A stretch of 64,000 nt of DNA, taken from the NCBI RefSeq assembly GCF_014211975.1, contig NZ_CP060084.1, positions 3,669,001 through 3,733,000 on the forward strand, written 5' to 3'. The translations under genes and the position numbers were made by a program. The notes below the pieces were generated by a model. That model made no database searches, was not told the DNA's origin, and saw nothing but the letters and a program-made list of their open reading frames with translations. This DNA comes from Teredinibacter haidensis. Its GTDB lineage: Bacteria > Pseudomonadota > Gammaproteobacteria > Pseudomonadales > Cellvibrionaceae. This document shows, one piece after another, positions 8,247 to 17,370 of this stretch. Position 1 is the stretch's first letter. Each line of letters opens with the position of its first letter.

Positions 8247-8271
8247 TTTTTAACTACTCGCCGCACAAAGC

Positions 8272-8354
8272 TAACGCCCCAAGCAGCGGCTCATTTTGCG
8301 TTTTGGAGCGAAGCGACAGCAAAATGAGTCCTGCTGGCTTGGATTGTTATGTGA
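8272..8354 (-). other. attC site
   Basis: TAACGCCCCAAGCAGCGG to GGATTGTTATG; closely related to the family D attC (GGAGCGAAGCGACAG centre). Serves the 74-residue protein cassette. Confidence 0.9.
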
Positions 8355-8358
8355 AGGA

Positions 8359-8583
8359 CTAAAACGGTAAATCTTTATCATCTAGCTCTGATAATTGAGA
8401 AATTGTAAGGGCGATTTCAGTCATCTGCCGTTCACTAAAGGATATTTTACTTAAACCTACCGCATGGTTTTTACCCGTCATTTCTGATATTGCCTTTGCA
8501 ATTGACGATTCTATTTCTTCAGCCGAGTATTTTTTTAGCTTTGTTCCCAGGATGTCCCCCCAGTCTTCATCTTTGTTAGACAT
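8359..8583 (-). CDS. Small hypothetical protein
   Basis: A 74-residue acidic protein (MSNKDEDWGDILGTKLKKYS at the start) with two predicted helices and no signal peptide or membrane segment. An AGGTG-like ribosome-binding site precedes the ATG. No known family is recognised. Its place directly upstream of an attC, with the stop codon close to the attC core, is the normal layout of a real cassette gene. Confidence 0.55.
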   Translation of the reverse strand: MSNKDEDWGDILGTKLKKYSAEEIESSIAKAISEMTGKNHAVGLSKISFSERQMTEIALTISQLSELDDKDLPF

Positions 8584-8612
8584 TTTTCACCTTTCGATTT
8601 GATTGGTTCACA

Positions 8613-9021
8613 TAACGTTTTGCTAAACGGCGCAGCTTGCTGCGTCCAGTGGAGGCCATCTTTTGGCCGGAACGATGTTTAAGTAATTTGTTATAAGCGG
8701 AACCGCACTGAACTTTCTAGTGAGGACCACAATACCTTACTCAAAGACCCTTTTTCAATATTTTGACTTAGCCAACGCAAAGATGGTTGAAACGAAGTCA
8801 AACAGCCAACAACAAACTGATTGACTAAGCCAAACTATATTGTTGTTCTTTAACAATTTAGTTTGGCTGGTATAACTTGCACAGAGAACGAACACTCTTA
8901 ACCTCAAACTGTGGCGGCCGACAGGCGGCCTTTTAGCTTAAAACTGATTCCACAGCACTCTCAGAAAACTCAGTGCTCAATTGAAACACGTAAAAACCTT
9001 ACAACCAACTACGAGCGCTTA
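8613..9021 (-). repeat. Non-coding cassette, family A copy 4
   Basis: attC 8,613-8,698. The hairpin at 8,828-8,868 has a perfect outer stem (AGCCAAACTA with TAGTTTGGCT); boxA variant TGTTCTTTAACAAT at 8,844-8,857. Confidence 0.9.
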
Positions 9022-9430
9022 TAACGTTTTGCTAAACGGCGCAGCTTGCTGCGTCCAGTGGAGGCCGTCTTTTGGCCGGAACGATGTTTAAGCAATTTGT
9101 TATAAGCAGAACCGTACCGAACTTTCTAGTGATTACCACAATACCTTACTCAAAGACCCTTCTTCAATATTTTGACTTAGCCCACGCAAAGATGGTTGGA
9201 ACGAAGTCAAACAATCAGCAACAAACTGATTGACTAAGCCAAATTATATTGTTGCTCTTTAACAATTTAGTTTGGCTGGTATAACTTGCACCGAGAACGA
9301 ACACTCTTAACCTCAAACTATGGCGGCCGACAGGCGGCCCTTTAGCTTAAAAATGATTACACAAAGCTCTCAGAAAGCTCGTTGCTCAATTGAAAAACGT
9401 AAAAACTTTACAACCAACTACGAGCGCTTA
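9022..9430 (-). repeat. Non-coding cassette, family A copy 5
   Basis: attC 9,022-9,107, then body with canonical boxA-like TGCTCTTTAACAAT. Second of four family A cassettes in a row. Confidence 0.9.
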
Positions 9431-9839
9431 TAACGTTTTGCTAAACGGCGCAGCTTGCTGCGTCCAGTGGAGGCCGTCTTTTGGCCGGAACGATGTTTAA
9501 GTAATTTGTTATAGGCGGAACCGCACAGAACCTGCTAGTGAGGACCACAATACCTTACTCAAAGACCCTTCTTCAATATTTGGACGTAACCGACGCAAAG
9601 ATGGTTAGAACGAAGTTCAGCGACCAACAACCAAATGAATTACTAAGCCAAGCCATATTGTTGCTTTTTAACAATTTAGTTTGGCTGGCATTACCCGCAC
9701 CGAGAACGAACACTCCTAACCTCAAACTATAGCGGCCGACAGGCGGCCTTTTAGCTTAAAAGTTATTCCACAAAACTCTCAGAAATCTCAGTGCTCAATT
9801 GAAACACGTAAAAACCTTACAACCAACTACGAGCGCTTA
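9431..9839 (-). repeat. Non-coding cassette, family A copy 6
   Basis: Belongs to a sub-group with copies 13 and 15 (right core ATAGGCGG, TGCTTTTTAACAAT variant). A 64-codon plus-strand frame is shared only by these three. Confidence 0.9.
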
Positions 9840-10248
9840 TAACGTTTTGCTAAACGGCGCAGCTTGCTGCGTCCAGTGGAGGCCGTCTTTTCGGCCGGAA
9901 CGATGTTTAAGTAATTTGTTATAAGCGGAACCGCACCAAGCTTTCTAGTGAGTACCACAATACTTTAACCAAAGGCCCAGTTTCAATATTTTTACCTAGC
10001 CCACGCAAAGATGGTTGGAACGAAGCCAAACAACCACCAACAAATTATTTACTAAGCCAAGCTATATTGTTGCTCTTTAACAATTTAGTTTGGCTGGCAT
10101 TACCCGCACCGGGAACGAACGCTCTTAACCTCAAATTATGGCGGCCGACAGGCGGCCTTTTAGCCTAAAAGTGGTTCCACGAAACCCTCAGGGGCCTCAG
10201 CGCTCAATTGAAACACGTAAAAACCTTACAACCAACTACGAGCGCTTA
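9840..10248 (-). repeat. Non-coding cassette, family A copy 7
   Basis: attC 9,840-9,926. Body diverges at ACTTTAACCAAAGGCCCAG, a variant shared with copy 9. Canonical boxA-like element. Confidence 0.9.
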
Positions 10249-10360
10249 TAACGCCAGTAGCAGGCGCATTTTTTGTGTTGTGGAGTTTGTGCAATAATGG
10301 GCGTAGCCCAGCACAAACGGAACGACGCAAAAAATGTCGCTTGCCTACTTTTGTTATGCA
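10249..10360 (-). other. attC site
   Basis: TAACGCCAGTAGCAGGCGC to CTTTTGTTATGC with GCATTTTTTG and CAAAAAATGT arms. Serves the next secreted-protein cassette. Confidence 0.88.
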
Positions 10361-10377
10361 TATGTCTGACAACTAAC

Positions 10378-10710
10378 TTAGTCATGATAAAACGCTTCCG
10401 TTACATAGAATTCGCAGAATTCCTTTACAGATTCTTCGCTATTCGACTCTATAACTTTCATTCTCAATTTATAACCCTTGATAACACGGCCAAAGTTTTC
10501 TACCGCGAACTGCACCATTACATCTTGGCTATCTTTATCTAACTCCGCCAACCTTGACTTGGCATTAAGATACTCCTTTTCATTAAATAGTGATTCCAGC
10601 ATTCTCATGTCAGGCTCAATGGGATTTTCCCACCCGACGCAAATATCTTCTGCCACAACCGACACAGATGAAAACGAAATCAATATCAAAATATATTTCT
10701 TAAAACTCAT
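10378..10710 (-). CDS. Small secreted protein, unknown function
   Basis: Starting at the ATG at 10,710, the 110-residue product begins MSFKKYILILISFSSVSVVA, a clear signal peptide ending before EDIC. The mature part has two cysteines far apart (DICVGW near its start, EFCEFY near the end) that could form a disulphide, and an otherwise helical charged middle. No family is recognised. Confidence 0.6.
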   Translation of the reverse strand: MSFKKYILILISFSSVSVVAEDICVGWENPIEPDMRMLESLFNEKEYLNAKSRLAELDKDSQDVMVQFAVENFGRVIKGYKLRMKVIESNSEESVKEFCEFYVTEAFYHD

Positions 10711-10725
10711 AACCACCCTGATGTA

Positions 10726-10803
10726 TAACGCCGCCATAAGAGGCGAGCAACTTGTTGCGAGTCCAGCGCACGAAGTGCGCGGTTTTTGATGGCTTTGTTA
10801 GCC
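10726..10803 (-). other. attC site
   Basis: TAACGCCGCCATAAGAGGCG to GGCTTTGTTAGCC, short attC type. Contains the end of the DUF4145-like gene. Confidence 0.88.
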
Positions 10804-11454
10804 TTTTTTTGGCTCCCGCGCAGGAACTCGATTTTTTAATACTGACACCTTTGACGAGTGCAAGTACACGAATTCAATAATATGCTCCGTTATGTCTAAT
10901 ACTGTCACCACCTCACCCTTTCTAGGTTTGTATTTACGATGTATGGCAGCGTGCCCAGCTTCTAATATTGCATCTAAGTTTTCTTTCTGCCGGCCAGATA
11001 CATAACCCTCAGAAGCAAAGGCATTCAGGTTCTTTGAAAATGTGCCCTTATCTCCAACCTTTGCAATCATCACCTTTTCTAAGAGAGACCGAACGCCCAT
11101 CAATGCCAAGTTGGGAAGATTGTTTTGCACTGCAACGTATATTTCGTTAAGCAGGCTTTCAACGAATTCCTCTTCACTCGGGACTTCGAAAAACAGATCA
11201 TCGAACCAATCTGGCCTTTTCCTAAACATTGATGGAGGAAAATAATGGATCGTCGGTTCATCATGCTCCGAAAACATTGAAGTATGCCGAAGTTTGATCT
11301 CTTCACAGCCGCGACACCTCAATGTTTGATAATCATCTGAACCCCATATTGGGTGCTCATCGTCACTCCATGATGTTTTTTCTGAATGTAAGACATCATG
11401 GTTTCGCTCACCACTACAGCGATTACAATGAGCTTTAACTACTTGTTCAGTCAT
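10798..11454 (-). CDS. DUF4145-like protein with N-terminal zinc ribbon
   Basis: The 218-residue protein opens with a zinc ribbon (HCNRCSGERNHDVLH, then LRCRGCEEIKL, about residues 9-55). It continues into a helical domain typical of DUF4145: LLNEIYVAVQNNLPNLALMG, VRSLLEKVM, GTFSKNLNAF and AILEAGHAAIHRKYKP, with the conserved G-x-x-x-x-H near residue 170. DUF4145 domains often occur in restriction and other defence-associated proteins. It stands alone in its cassette. Confidence 0.75.
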   Translation of the reverse strand: MTEQVVKAHCNRCSGERNHDVLHSEKTSWSDDEHPIWGSDDYQTLRCRGCEEIKLRHTSMFSEHDEPTIHYFPPSMFRKRPDWFDDLFFEVPSEEEFVESLLNEIYVAVQNNLPNLALMGVRSLLEKVMIAKVGDKGTFSKNLNAFASEGYVSGRQKENLDAILEAGHAAIHRKYKPRKGEVVTVLDITEHIIEFVYLHSSKVSVLKNRVPAREPKKG

Positions 11455-11470
11455 GCGACTCCTTGATGGC

Positions 11471-11880
11471 TAACGTTTTGCTAAACGGCGCAGCTTGCTG
11501 CGTCCAGTGGAGGCCGTCTTTTCGGCCGGAACGATGTTTAAGTAATTTGTTATAAGCGGAACCGCACTGAACTTTCTAGTGAGGACCACAATACCTTACT
11601 CAAAGACCCTTCTTCAATATTTTGACGTAGCCGACGCAAAGATGGTTGAAACGAAGTCAAACAACCACCAACAAATTATTTACAAAGCCAATCTATATTG
11701 TTGTTCTTTAACAATTTAGATTGACTGGTATAACTCGCACCGAGAACGAACACTCTTAATCTCAAACTATGGCGGCCGACAGGCTGCCTTTTAGCTTAAA
11801 AATGATTCCACAAAACCTTCAGTAAAGCTCAGCGTTCAATTGAAACACGTAAAAACCTTACAACCAACTACGAGCGCTTA
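11471..11880 (-). repeat. Non-coding cassette, family A copy 8
   Basis: attC 11,471-11,557. The hairpin at 11,686-11,726 carries AATCT paired with AGATT in place of AAACT/AGTTT, a compensatory change; one other pair is lost. Confidence 0.9.
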
Positions 11881-11993
11881 TAACGCCGCTATAACCTGCG
11901 GCCAAAGTGGAGCTGGATTTGGGCCAAAATGGCCGTAGGCCATGCCCAAAGACAAGCGTAGCTTTGGACGTCAGGTTAATGGCCTTGTTATGG
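11881..11993 (-). other. attC site
   Basis: TAACGCCGCTATAACCTGCG to GGCCTTGTTATGG. Nearly identical to 17,785-17,897 and similar to 18,967-19,080. Attached to the first Phd/RelE-type cassette. Confidence 0.92.
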
Positions 11994-12019
11994 CTCTACC
12001 GAAGACCCGTTAATAGGTC

Positions 12020-12025
12020 TATAAT
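12020..12025 (+). promoter_or_regulatory. -10 element for toxin-antitoxin cassette 1
   Basis: A perfect TATAAT lies 34 nt upstream of the antitoxin ATG inside the cassette; no good -35 is visible. The cassette thus appears to carry its own plus-strand promoter. Confidence 0.45.
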
Positions 12026-12059
12026 TAGGGCTTAACCCAACCCTTTATAGGTAAAAACC

Positions 12060-12308
12060 ATGCCAAATCAAATACTTACCGAAATGGCTGCAAGCATTTC
12101 TGAGCTAAAAGCCAACCCCATGAAGGTTGTTGCTAGCGGTGAAGGTATGCCAATAGCCGTGCTAAACAGGAACGAACCAGCCTTTTATTGCATCCCAGCT
12201 AAAGCCTACGAGGCTATGATGGACCTCATAGAAGATAAAGACCTTCTAGAGGTAGCCAGAAGCCGCATGGATGAAGAAAGCGTAAAGGTGAAACTGGATG
12301 AGCTATAG
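12060..12308 (+). CDS. Phd/YefM-family antitoxin (cassette copy 1)
   Basis: An 82-residue protein with the Phd/YefM antitoxin pattern: MAASISELKANPMKVV (the N-terminal DNA-binding region with the S-x-x-x-L/R-x-N motif), then GMPIAVLNRNEPAFYCIPAKAYEAMMD, followed by an extended acidic-basic C-terminal tail that would wrap the toxin. It overlaps the toxin start by 11 nt. Such antitoxins neutralise the toxin and repress their own operon. Unlike most cassette genes, the pair is on the plus strand, reading away from its own attC, so it must use its own promoter. The protein is identical to that at 17,964-18,212. Confidence 0.9.
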   Translation: MPNQILTEMAASISELKANPMKVVASGEGMPIAVLNRNEPAFYCIPAKAYEAMMDLIEDKDLLEVARSRMDEESVKVKLDEL

Positions 12309-12597
12309 CCTCGAATTTAAAAAGAGTGCTTTAAAAGAATGGATAAAGCTCGCCCCATCAATACGACAAGTATTTAAAAAGAAACTAACCGAACGACTTG
12401 AAAACCCTCATGTGCTTTCCGCTGCTGTTAGCGGCGGGAATAACTTATACAAAATTAAATTACGCCAACTTGGCTACCGCTTAGTATATTCAGTTTCCGA
12501 TACAACAATTACAGTGACCGTTCTTGCTGCAGGAAAAAGAAACCGTAACGAAGTCTATGATTTGGCGCTTTCTCGTGATGACCCCGACAAGCTATAA
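12298..12597 (+). CDS. RelE/ParE-superfamily toxin (cassette copy 1)
   Basis: The 99-residue basic protein has the RelE fold pattern: YSLEFKKSALKEWIKLAPSI, KKKLTERLENPH, then NLYKIKLRQLGYRLVYSVSD and VTVLAAGKRNRNEVY, with conserved basic residues (R in LGYRL, KR in GKRNR) of ribosome-dependent mRNA interferases. The stop codon TAA forms the left core of the next attC. It differs from the second copy by one residue (I16 here, K16 there). Confidence 0.9.
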   Translation: MSYSLEFKKSALKEWIKLAPSIRQVFKKKLTERLENPHVLSAAVSGGNNLYKIKLRQLGYRLVYSVSDTTITVTVLAAGKRNRNEVYDLALSRDDPDKL

Positions 12598-12660
12598 CGC
12601 TTGGGTAATATGCAGAAAAAAGCGAAGCTTTTTGGAGTCATATTGACCCACTTGTTAAAT
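12595..12660 (-). other. attC site (short)
   Basis: TAACGCTTGGGTAATATG to CCCACTTGTTAAATGC, about 66 bp. Overlaps the toxin stop codon and serves the 100-residue protein cassette. Confidence 0.8.
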
Positions 12661-12663
12661 GCT

Positions 12664-12966
12664 TTATTCACCTTCATCACTTTCATAGAATAAACGAGAG
12701 GCTTCAGCTGCTCGCTGAAACTCTTCATTATTAGCAAAAACAAAATAGTCCGAAACTTGATCCCATGCCAAAGCAACCTCACAGCCCTCTACCCATCCAG
12801 ATTCGGTGGAGCCTTTTGGGCTAATGCCTTTAACAAATATACGGCCAGCTTGGTTTTCGAAGACTGGATTGAAAATATCGATATTACTTTTATCTTCCCC
12901 ACTTATTGTAGTGAAAGACACGCACTTACCTGTAAAGTCAGGTATCGAAAATTCTATTTCACGCAT
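12664..12966 (-). CDS. Hypothetical protein, possibly immunity-like
   Basis: A 100-residue acidic soluble protein starting MREIEFSIPDFTGKCVSFTT, with beta-rich first half and a C-terminal helix (NEEFQRAAEASRLFYESDEG). No signal peptide, membrane segment or known domain is recognised. Small acidic proteins of this kind often act as immunity proteins, but there is no partner here to support that. Confidence 0.55.
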   Translation of the reverse strand: MREIEFSIPDFTGKCVSFTTISGEDKSNIDIFNPVFENQAGRIFVKGISPKGSTESGWVEGCEVALAWDQVSDYFVFANNEEFQRAAEASRLFYESDEGE

Positions 12967-12991
12967 AAATTAATTCCAGACTAGAGGCATT

Positions 12992-13405
12992 TAACGCTGT
13001 TATAAACTGCACTTTTTATGTAATGGAATGTTGTGCAATTATGCCGCAGGCATGCACAACATGAAATGGAGTAAAAAGTGTCAGGTTTGATGACTTTGTT
13101 ATAGCAAGGCAGCGTTCGCACCTACAAACCGTCTCCATTTCTCTAACAAAGCCTTTGCCGAAAATAACGACCAGGCCGCCCCGCCCTATTACCCTTTAAA
13201 CACTGCCACCAACGACAAAATCTGAGCAACAGCACAACATCCAAACGGGAAAAGACTCGTAGTTAAATACCACCAACGATAAAGAAACTACGTTAGCGAT
13301 GCCGAATCTCGCGATTTACGATCCAACTGCTTGAGCAAGCCCCTACGAAGTAAGGTAAGGGATACTCGAGACTCATCTAAAAATATAAAATGCTAAAGCC
13401 CGCTA
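12992..13405 (-). repeat. Non-coding cassette, family B copy 2
   Basis: attC 12,992-13,104 begins TAACGCTGTTATAAACTGC, the only B copy with GCTG. First of seven gene-free cassettes in a row. Confidence 0.9.
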
Positions 13406-13816
13406 TAACGTTTTGCTAAACGGCGCAGCTTGCTGCGTCCAGTGAAGGCCGTCTTTTGGCCGGAACGATGTTTAAGTAATTTGTTATAAGCGGAACCGCA
13501 CCAAGCTTTCTAGTGAGTACCACAATACTTTAACCAAAGGCCCAGTTTCAATATTTTTACCTAGCCCACCCAAAGATGGCTGGAACGAAGTCAAACAATC
13601 AGCAACAAACTGATTGACTAAGCCAAACTATATTGTTGTTCTTTAACAATTTAGCTTGGCTGGTATAACTCGCACTAGAGAACGAACACTCCTAACCTCA
13701 AACTATGGCGGCCGACAAGCGGCCTTTTAGCTAAAAGGTGATCCCACAAAACTTTCAGTAAAGCTCAGCGTTCAATTGAAACACGTAAAAACCTTACAAC
13801 CAACTACGAGCGCTTA
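13406..13816 (-). repeat. Non-coding cassette, family A copy 9
   Basis: attC 13,406-13,491. Shares the ACTTTAACCAAAGGCCCAG variant with copy 7. boxA variant TGTTCTTTAACAAT. Confidence 0.9.
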
Positions 13817-14230
13817 TAACGTTGTTATAAACTGCACTTTTTATGTAATGGAATGTTGTGTGATTATGCCGCAGGCATGCACAACATGAAATGGAGTAAA
13901 AAGTGTCAGGTTTGATGACTTTGTTATAGCAAGGCAGCGTTCATACCTACAAACCTTCCCCATTTCTCTAACAAAGCCATCGCCGACAATAACGAACAGG
14001 CCGCCGCACGCCATTTCCCTCTAAACACTACCACTACTGACAAAAGCCGAGCAACAGCACAACATCCAAACTGGCAAAGACTCGTAGTTAAATACCACCA
14101 ACGATAAAGAAACTACGTTAGCGATGCCTAATCTCGCGATTTACGATCCAACTGCTTGACCAAGGCCCTACGAAGTAAGGTAAGGGATACTTGAGACTCA
14201 CCTAAAAATGTAAAATGCTAAAGACCGCTA
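13817..14230 (-). repeat. Non-coding cassette, family B copy 3
   Basis: attC 13,817-13,930 with GTTGTGTGATTATGCC; appears identical to copy 12 at 28,096-28,509. Confidence 0.9.
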
Positions 14231-14644
14231 TAACGTTGTTATAAACTGCACTTTTTATGTAATGGAATGTTGTGCGATTATGCCGCAGGCATGCACAACA
14301 TGGAATGCAGTAAAAAGTGTCAGGTTTGATGACTTTGTTATAGCAAAGCAGCGTTCATACCTACAAATTTTCCCCATTCCTCTAACAAAGCCTTTGCCGA
14401 CAATAACGAACAGGCCGCCGCACGCCATTTCCCTCTAAACACTGCCACCAACGACAAAAGCCGAGCAACGGCACAACATCCAAACTGGCAAAGACTCGTA
14501 GTTAAATACCACCAACGATAAAGAAACTACGTTAGCGATGCCGAATCTCGTAATTTACGACCCAACTGCTTGGCCAAGCCCCTACGAAGTAAGGTAAGGG
14601 ATACTTGAGACTCACCTAAAAATGTAAAATGCTAAAGACCGCTA
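14231..14644 (-). repeat. Non-coding cassette, family B copy 4
   Basis: attC 14,231-14,344 with GTTGTGCGATTATGCC, followed by a family B body. Tandem with copies 3 and 5. Confidence 0.9.
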
Positions 14645-15059
14645 TAACGTTGTTATAAACTGCACTTTTTATGTAATGGAATGTTGTGCAATTATGCCGC
14701 AGGCATGCACAACATGGAATGCAGTAAAAAGTGTCAGGTTTGATGACTTTGTTATAGCAAAGCAGCGTTCATACCTACAAACTTTCCCCATTTCTCTAAC
14801 AAAGCCATCGCCGACAATAACCACCAAGGCCGCCCCGCCCTATTACCCTTTAAACACTGCCACCAACGACAAAATCCGAGCAACAGCACAACATCCAAAC
14901 TGGCAAAGACTCGTAGTTAAATACCACCAACGATAAAGAAACTACGTTAGCGATGTAGAATCTCGCAATTTACGATCCAACTGCTTAACCAAGCCCCTAC
15001 GAAGTAAGGTAAGGGATACTTGAGACTCACATAAAAATGTAAAATGCTAAAGACCGCTA
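14645..15059 (-). repeat. Non-coding cassette, family B copy 5
   Basis: attC 14,645-14,757, then a body that appears identical to copy 1 at 7,238-7,652. Confidence 0.9.
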
Positions 15060-15524
15060 TAACGCCGAGCTCACCGGCGCATATTGCGGAGAGCGTTTTT
15101 ATGTAAAATGGAGCACCGCGACATACATAAAAACGAGCGTAGCAATATGCGTCCGAGTGCAGCGATTTGTTATGAGCTGGGTGGCACTTACTTTCTACAG
15201 CGCTCTTTGTGGAGCGAACGCGGAACTTTAGCCTATTAAAAACCCAACCAGTATAAACTACTATTCTAACAATTCGCATTTTCTTGATGGAGCCTTGAAG
15301 ATGCGAACTACCTGTTTCATTTCGCAGTGGGTTTTTAAACGGTGAACCAAGGAACGAATGGTTTTGCTCTCACCTTATTCCAATGCTTTCTATTGTAACC
15401 ACTTGGCTACTTTCTTGTGCCGAGTGAAACTATTTGTTCTTTCTCGACGATGGCACTTACTAAACTGCGAGACCTCAAATTTTGACGAACTCTGGAACGA
15501 TTTACAAATTATTTAAACCCGCCA
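15060..15524 (-). repeat. Non-coding cassette, family C copy 1
   Basis: attC 15,060-15,175 (TAACGCCGAGCTCACCGGCG). The body carries a hairpin TTCGCATTTTC...GAAGATGCGAA at 15,273-15,307. Confidence 0.9.
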
Positions 15525-15933
15525 TAACGTTTTGCTAAACGGCGCAGCTTGCTGCGTCCAGTGGAGGCCGTCTTTTGGCCGGAACGATGTTTAAGTAATT
15601 TGTTATAAGCGGAACCGCACAGAACCTGCTAGTGAGGACCACAATACCTTACTCAAAGACCCTTCTTCAATATTTTGACCTAGCCCACGCAAAGATGGTT
15701 GGAACGAAGTCAAAGAACCAGCAACAAACTGATTGACTAAGCCAAGCTATATTGTTGTTCTTTAACAATTTAGTTTGGCTGGTATAACTCGCACCGAGAA
15801 CGAACACTCTTAACCTCAAACTATGGCGGCCGACAGGCGGCCTTTTAACTTAAAGGTGATTCCACAAAACTCTCAGAAAAACTCAGAGTTAAATTGAAAC
15901 ACGTAAAAATTTTACAACCAACTACGAGCGCTT
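15525..15933 (-). repeat. Non-coding cassette, family A copy 10
   Basis: attC 15,525-15,610. boxA variant TGTTCTTTAACAAT; the hairpin has one G-T wobble. Confidence 0.9.
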
Positions 15934-16050
15934 ATAACGCCTTTGTCAGTTGCGTTTTGGTTGTAGTGGATTTTTGTGCGAAAAATTGCGAAGCAAATGC
16001 ACAAAAAGGAGCGTAGACCAAAACGTCAACTGGACAAACTTGTTAAGTGT
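15934..16050 (-). other. attC site
   Basis: TAACGCCTTTGTCAGTTGCG to AACTTGTTAAGTG; the same attC type occurs at 21,177 and 29,391 with unrelated genes. Contains the end of the gene to its right. Confidence 0.9.
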
Positions 16051-16345
16051 TTTTGGCACTTTGCCCACCTGCAATTTGTGCTTGTAGGTCATTAGGTATA
16101 TTTACCCACGAAACGCTAGGGGATAATATAAGCTTACAACCTTGCTCCGATGCCGCTTTAACTATTTGTTGATACCACTCAATGTAACCCCATTTTCTAG
16201 GCTTAGCGCCATAGAGGTATTTATGCTCACTGTTCCAGTGAACCTCCATAGCTTCACGGTAAATCATTGGGAATGCTTCATTAGCGGGCTTAAGATATAA
16301 CCGCTCTTCTTCATCAATACCTATTTCTTCGATTAAGTCTTCCAT
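16043..16345 (-). CDS. Hypothetical protein
   Basis: The start at 16,345 excludes codons inside the neighbouring family B attC. The 100-residue protein begins MEDLIEEIGIDEEERLYLKP and contains WGYIEWYQQIVKAASEQGCK, then a C-terminal stretch SPSVSWVNIPNDLQAQIAGG. It is soluble and acidic. I do not recognise the family. Confidence 0.55.
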   Translation of the reverse strand: MEDLIEEIGIDEEERLYLKPANEAFPMIYREAMEVHWNSEHKYLYGAKPRKWGYIEWYQQIVKAASEQGCKLILSPSVSWVNIPNDLQAQIAGGQSAKNT

Positions 16346-16360
16346 ACTTTCTCTGACACT

Positions 16361-16565
16361 TAACGTTGTTATAAACTGCACTTTTTATGTAATGGAATGT
16401 TGTGCAATTATGCCGCAGGCATGCACAACATGGAATGCAGTAAAAAGTGTCAGGTTTGATGACTTTGTTATAGCAAAGCAGCGTTCATACCTACAAACTT
16501 TCCCCATTTCTCTAACAAAGCCATCGCCGACAATAACCACCAAGGCCGCCCCGCCCTATTACCTT
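16361..16565 (-). repeat. Truncated non-coding cassette, family B copy 6
   Basis: attC 16,361-16,474 plus only about 91 bp of body. The body stops inside the usual CCCTTTAAACACTG stretch, where it joins a family C-type attC at CCTTTAACGCC. About 210 bp of the normal body is missing. Confidence 0.9.
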
Positions 16566-16682
16566 TAACGCCGAGCTCACCGGCGCATATTGCGGAGAGC
16601 GTTTTTATGTAAAATGGAGCACCGCGACTTACATAAAAACGAGCGTAGCAATATGCGTCCGAGTGCAGCTTTTTGTTATGTG
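16566..16682 (-). other. attC site, family C type, on a gene cassette
   Basis: Nearly identical to the attC of the gene-free family C cassettes (TAACGCCGAGCTCACCGGCG) but ends TTTTTGTTATGTG and is attached to a gene. Confidence 0.92.
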
Positions 16683-16715
16683 TTTGTTGCACTTCGCTTA
16701 TTTTTTTAGGTGTAT

Positions 16716-16928
16716 CTACTTACGAAATAGTTTCTCGACCTGATCCGGGTTTTTCTTTACAAAAACATACAGAACAAACGCTACTAATAAGTAAAATGCC
16801 ACCAAAATTAATGTACCCACAATGGATGCTGTAAATTCAAATGCCCCTTGAAAATATATTGATACAGTTCCTGCAACGCAGAACCCAATATACATAGACC
16901 AAAAAGCTATTTTTTGATTCTTGCTCAT
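16716..16928 (-). CDS. Small two-pass membrane protein
   Basis: With the ATG at 16,928 the product has 70 residues: MSKNQKIAFWSMYIGFCVAG at the start, two hydrophobic segments (about residues 9-29 and 36-58) and a charged tail KKNPDQVEKLFRK. The same layout is common in small inner-membrane proteins of unknown function. Its attC is of the family C type, unlike any other gene cassette here. Confidence 0.55.
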   Translation of the reverse strand: MSKNQKIAFWSMYIGFCVAGTVSIYFQGAFEFTASIVGTLILVAFYLLVAFVLYVFVKKNPDQVEKLFRK

Positions 16929-16955
16929 ACAGGTAACCTTTTTTACTCGACCACA

Positions 16956-17370
16956 TAACGTTGTTATAAACTGCACTTTTTACGTAATGTAATGTTGTGC
17001 GATTATGCCGCAGGCATGCACAACATGGAATGCAGTAAAAAGTGTCAGGTTTGATGACTTTGTTATAGCAAGGCAGCGTTCATACCTACAAACCGTCCCC
17101 ATTTCTCTAACAAAGCTATCGCCGACAATAACGACCAGACCGCCGCACGCCATTTCCCTCTAAACACTACCACTACTGACAAAAGCCGAGCAACAGCACA
17201 ATATCCAAACGGGAAAAGACTCGTAGTTAAATACCACCAACGATAAAGAAACTACGTTAGCGATGCCGAATCTTGCGATTTACGATCAAACTGCTTGACC
17301 AAGCACCCTTCGAAGTAAGGTAAGGGATACTTGAGGCTCACCTAAAAATGTAAAATGCTCAAGACCGCTA
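16956..17370 (-). repeat. Non-coding cassette, family B copy 7
   Basis: attC 16,956-17,069, with ACGTAATGTAATG in place of ATGTAATGGAATG, followed by a diverged family B body. Confidence 0.9.

Noticed and set aside
9538..9732. 64-codon plus-strand frame in a family A cassette, repeated at 25,002 and 31,046
   Set aside because: It occurs only in one near-identical sub-group of family A (copies 6, 13, 15), is broken in the other 13 copies, and has no ribosome-binding site.
14947..15279. Minus-strand frames of 80-110 codons spanning attC sites (also at 1,549, 16,468, 26,198, 28,481)
   Set aside because: They run through attC palindromes and join parts of adjacent unrelated cassettes; the translations are simply attC sequence.
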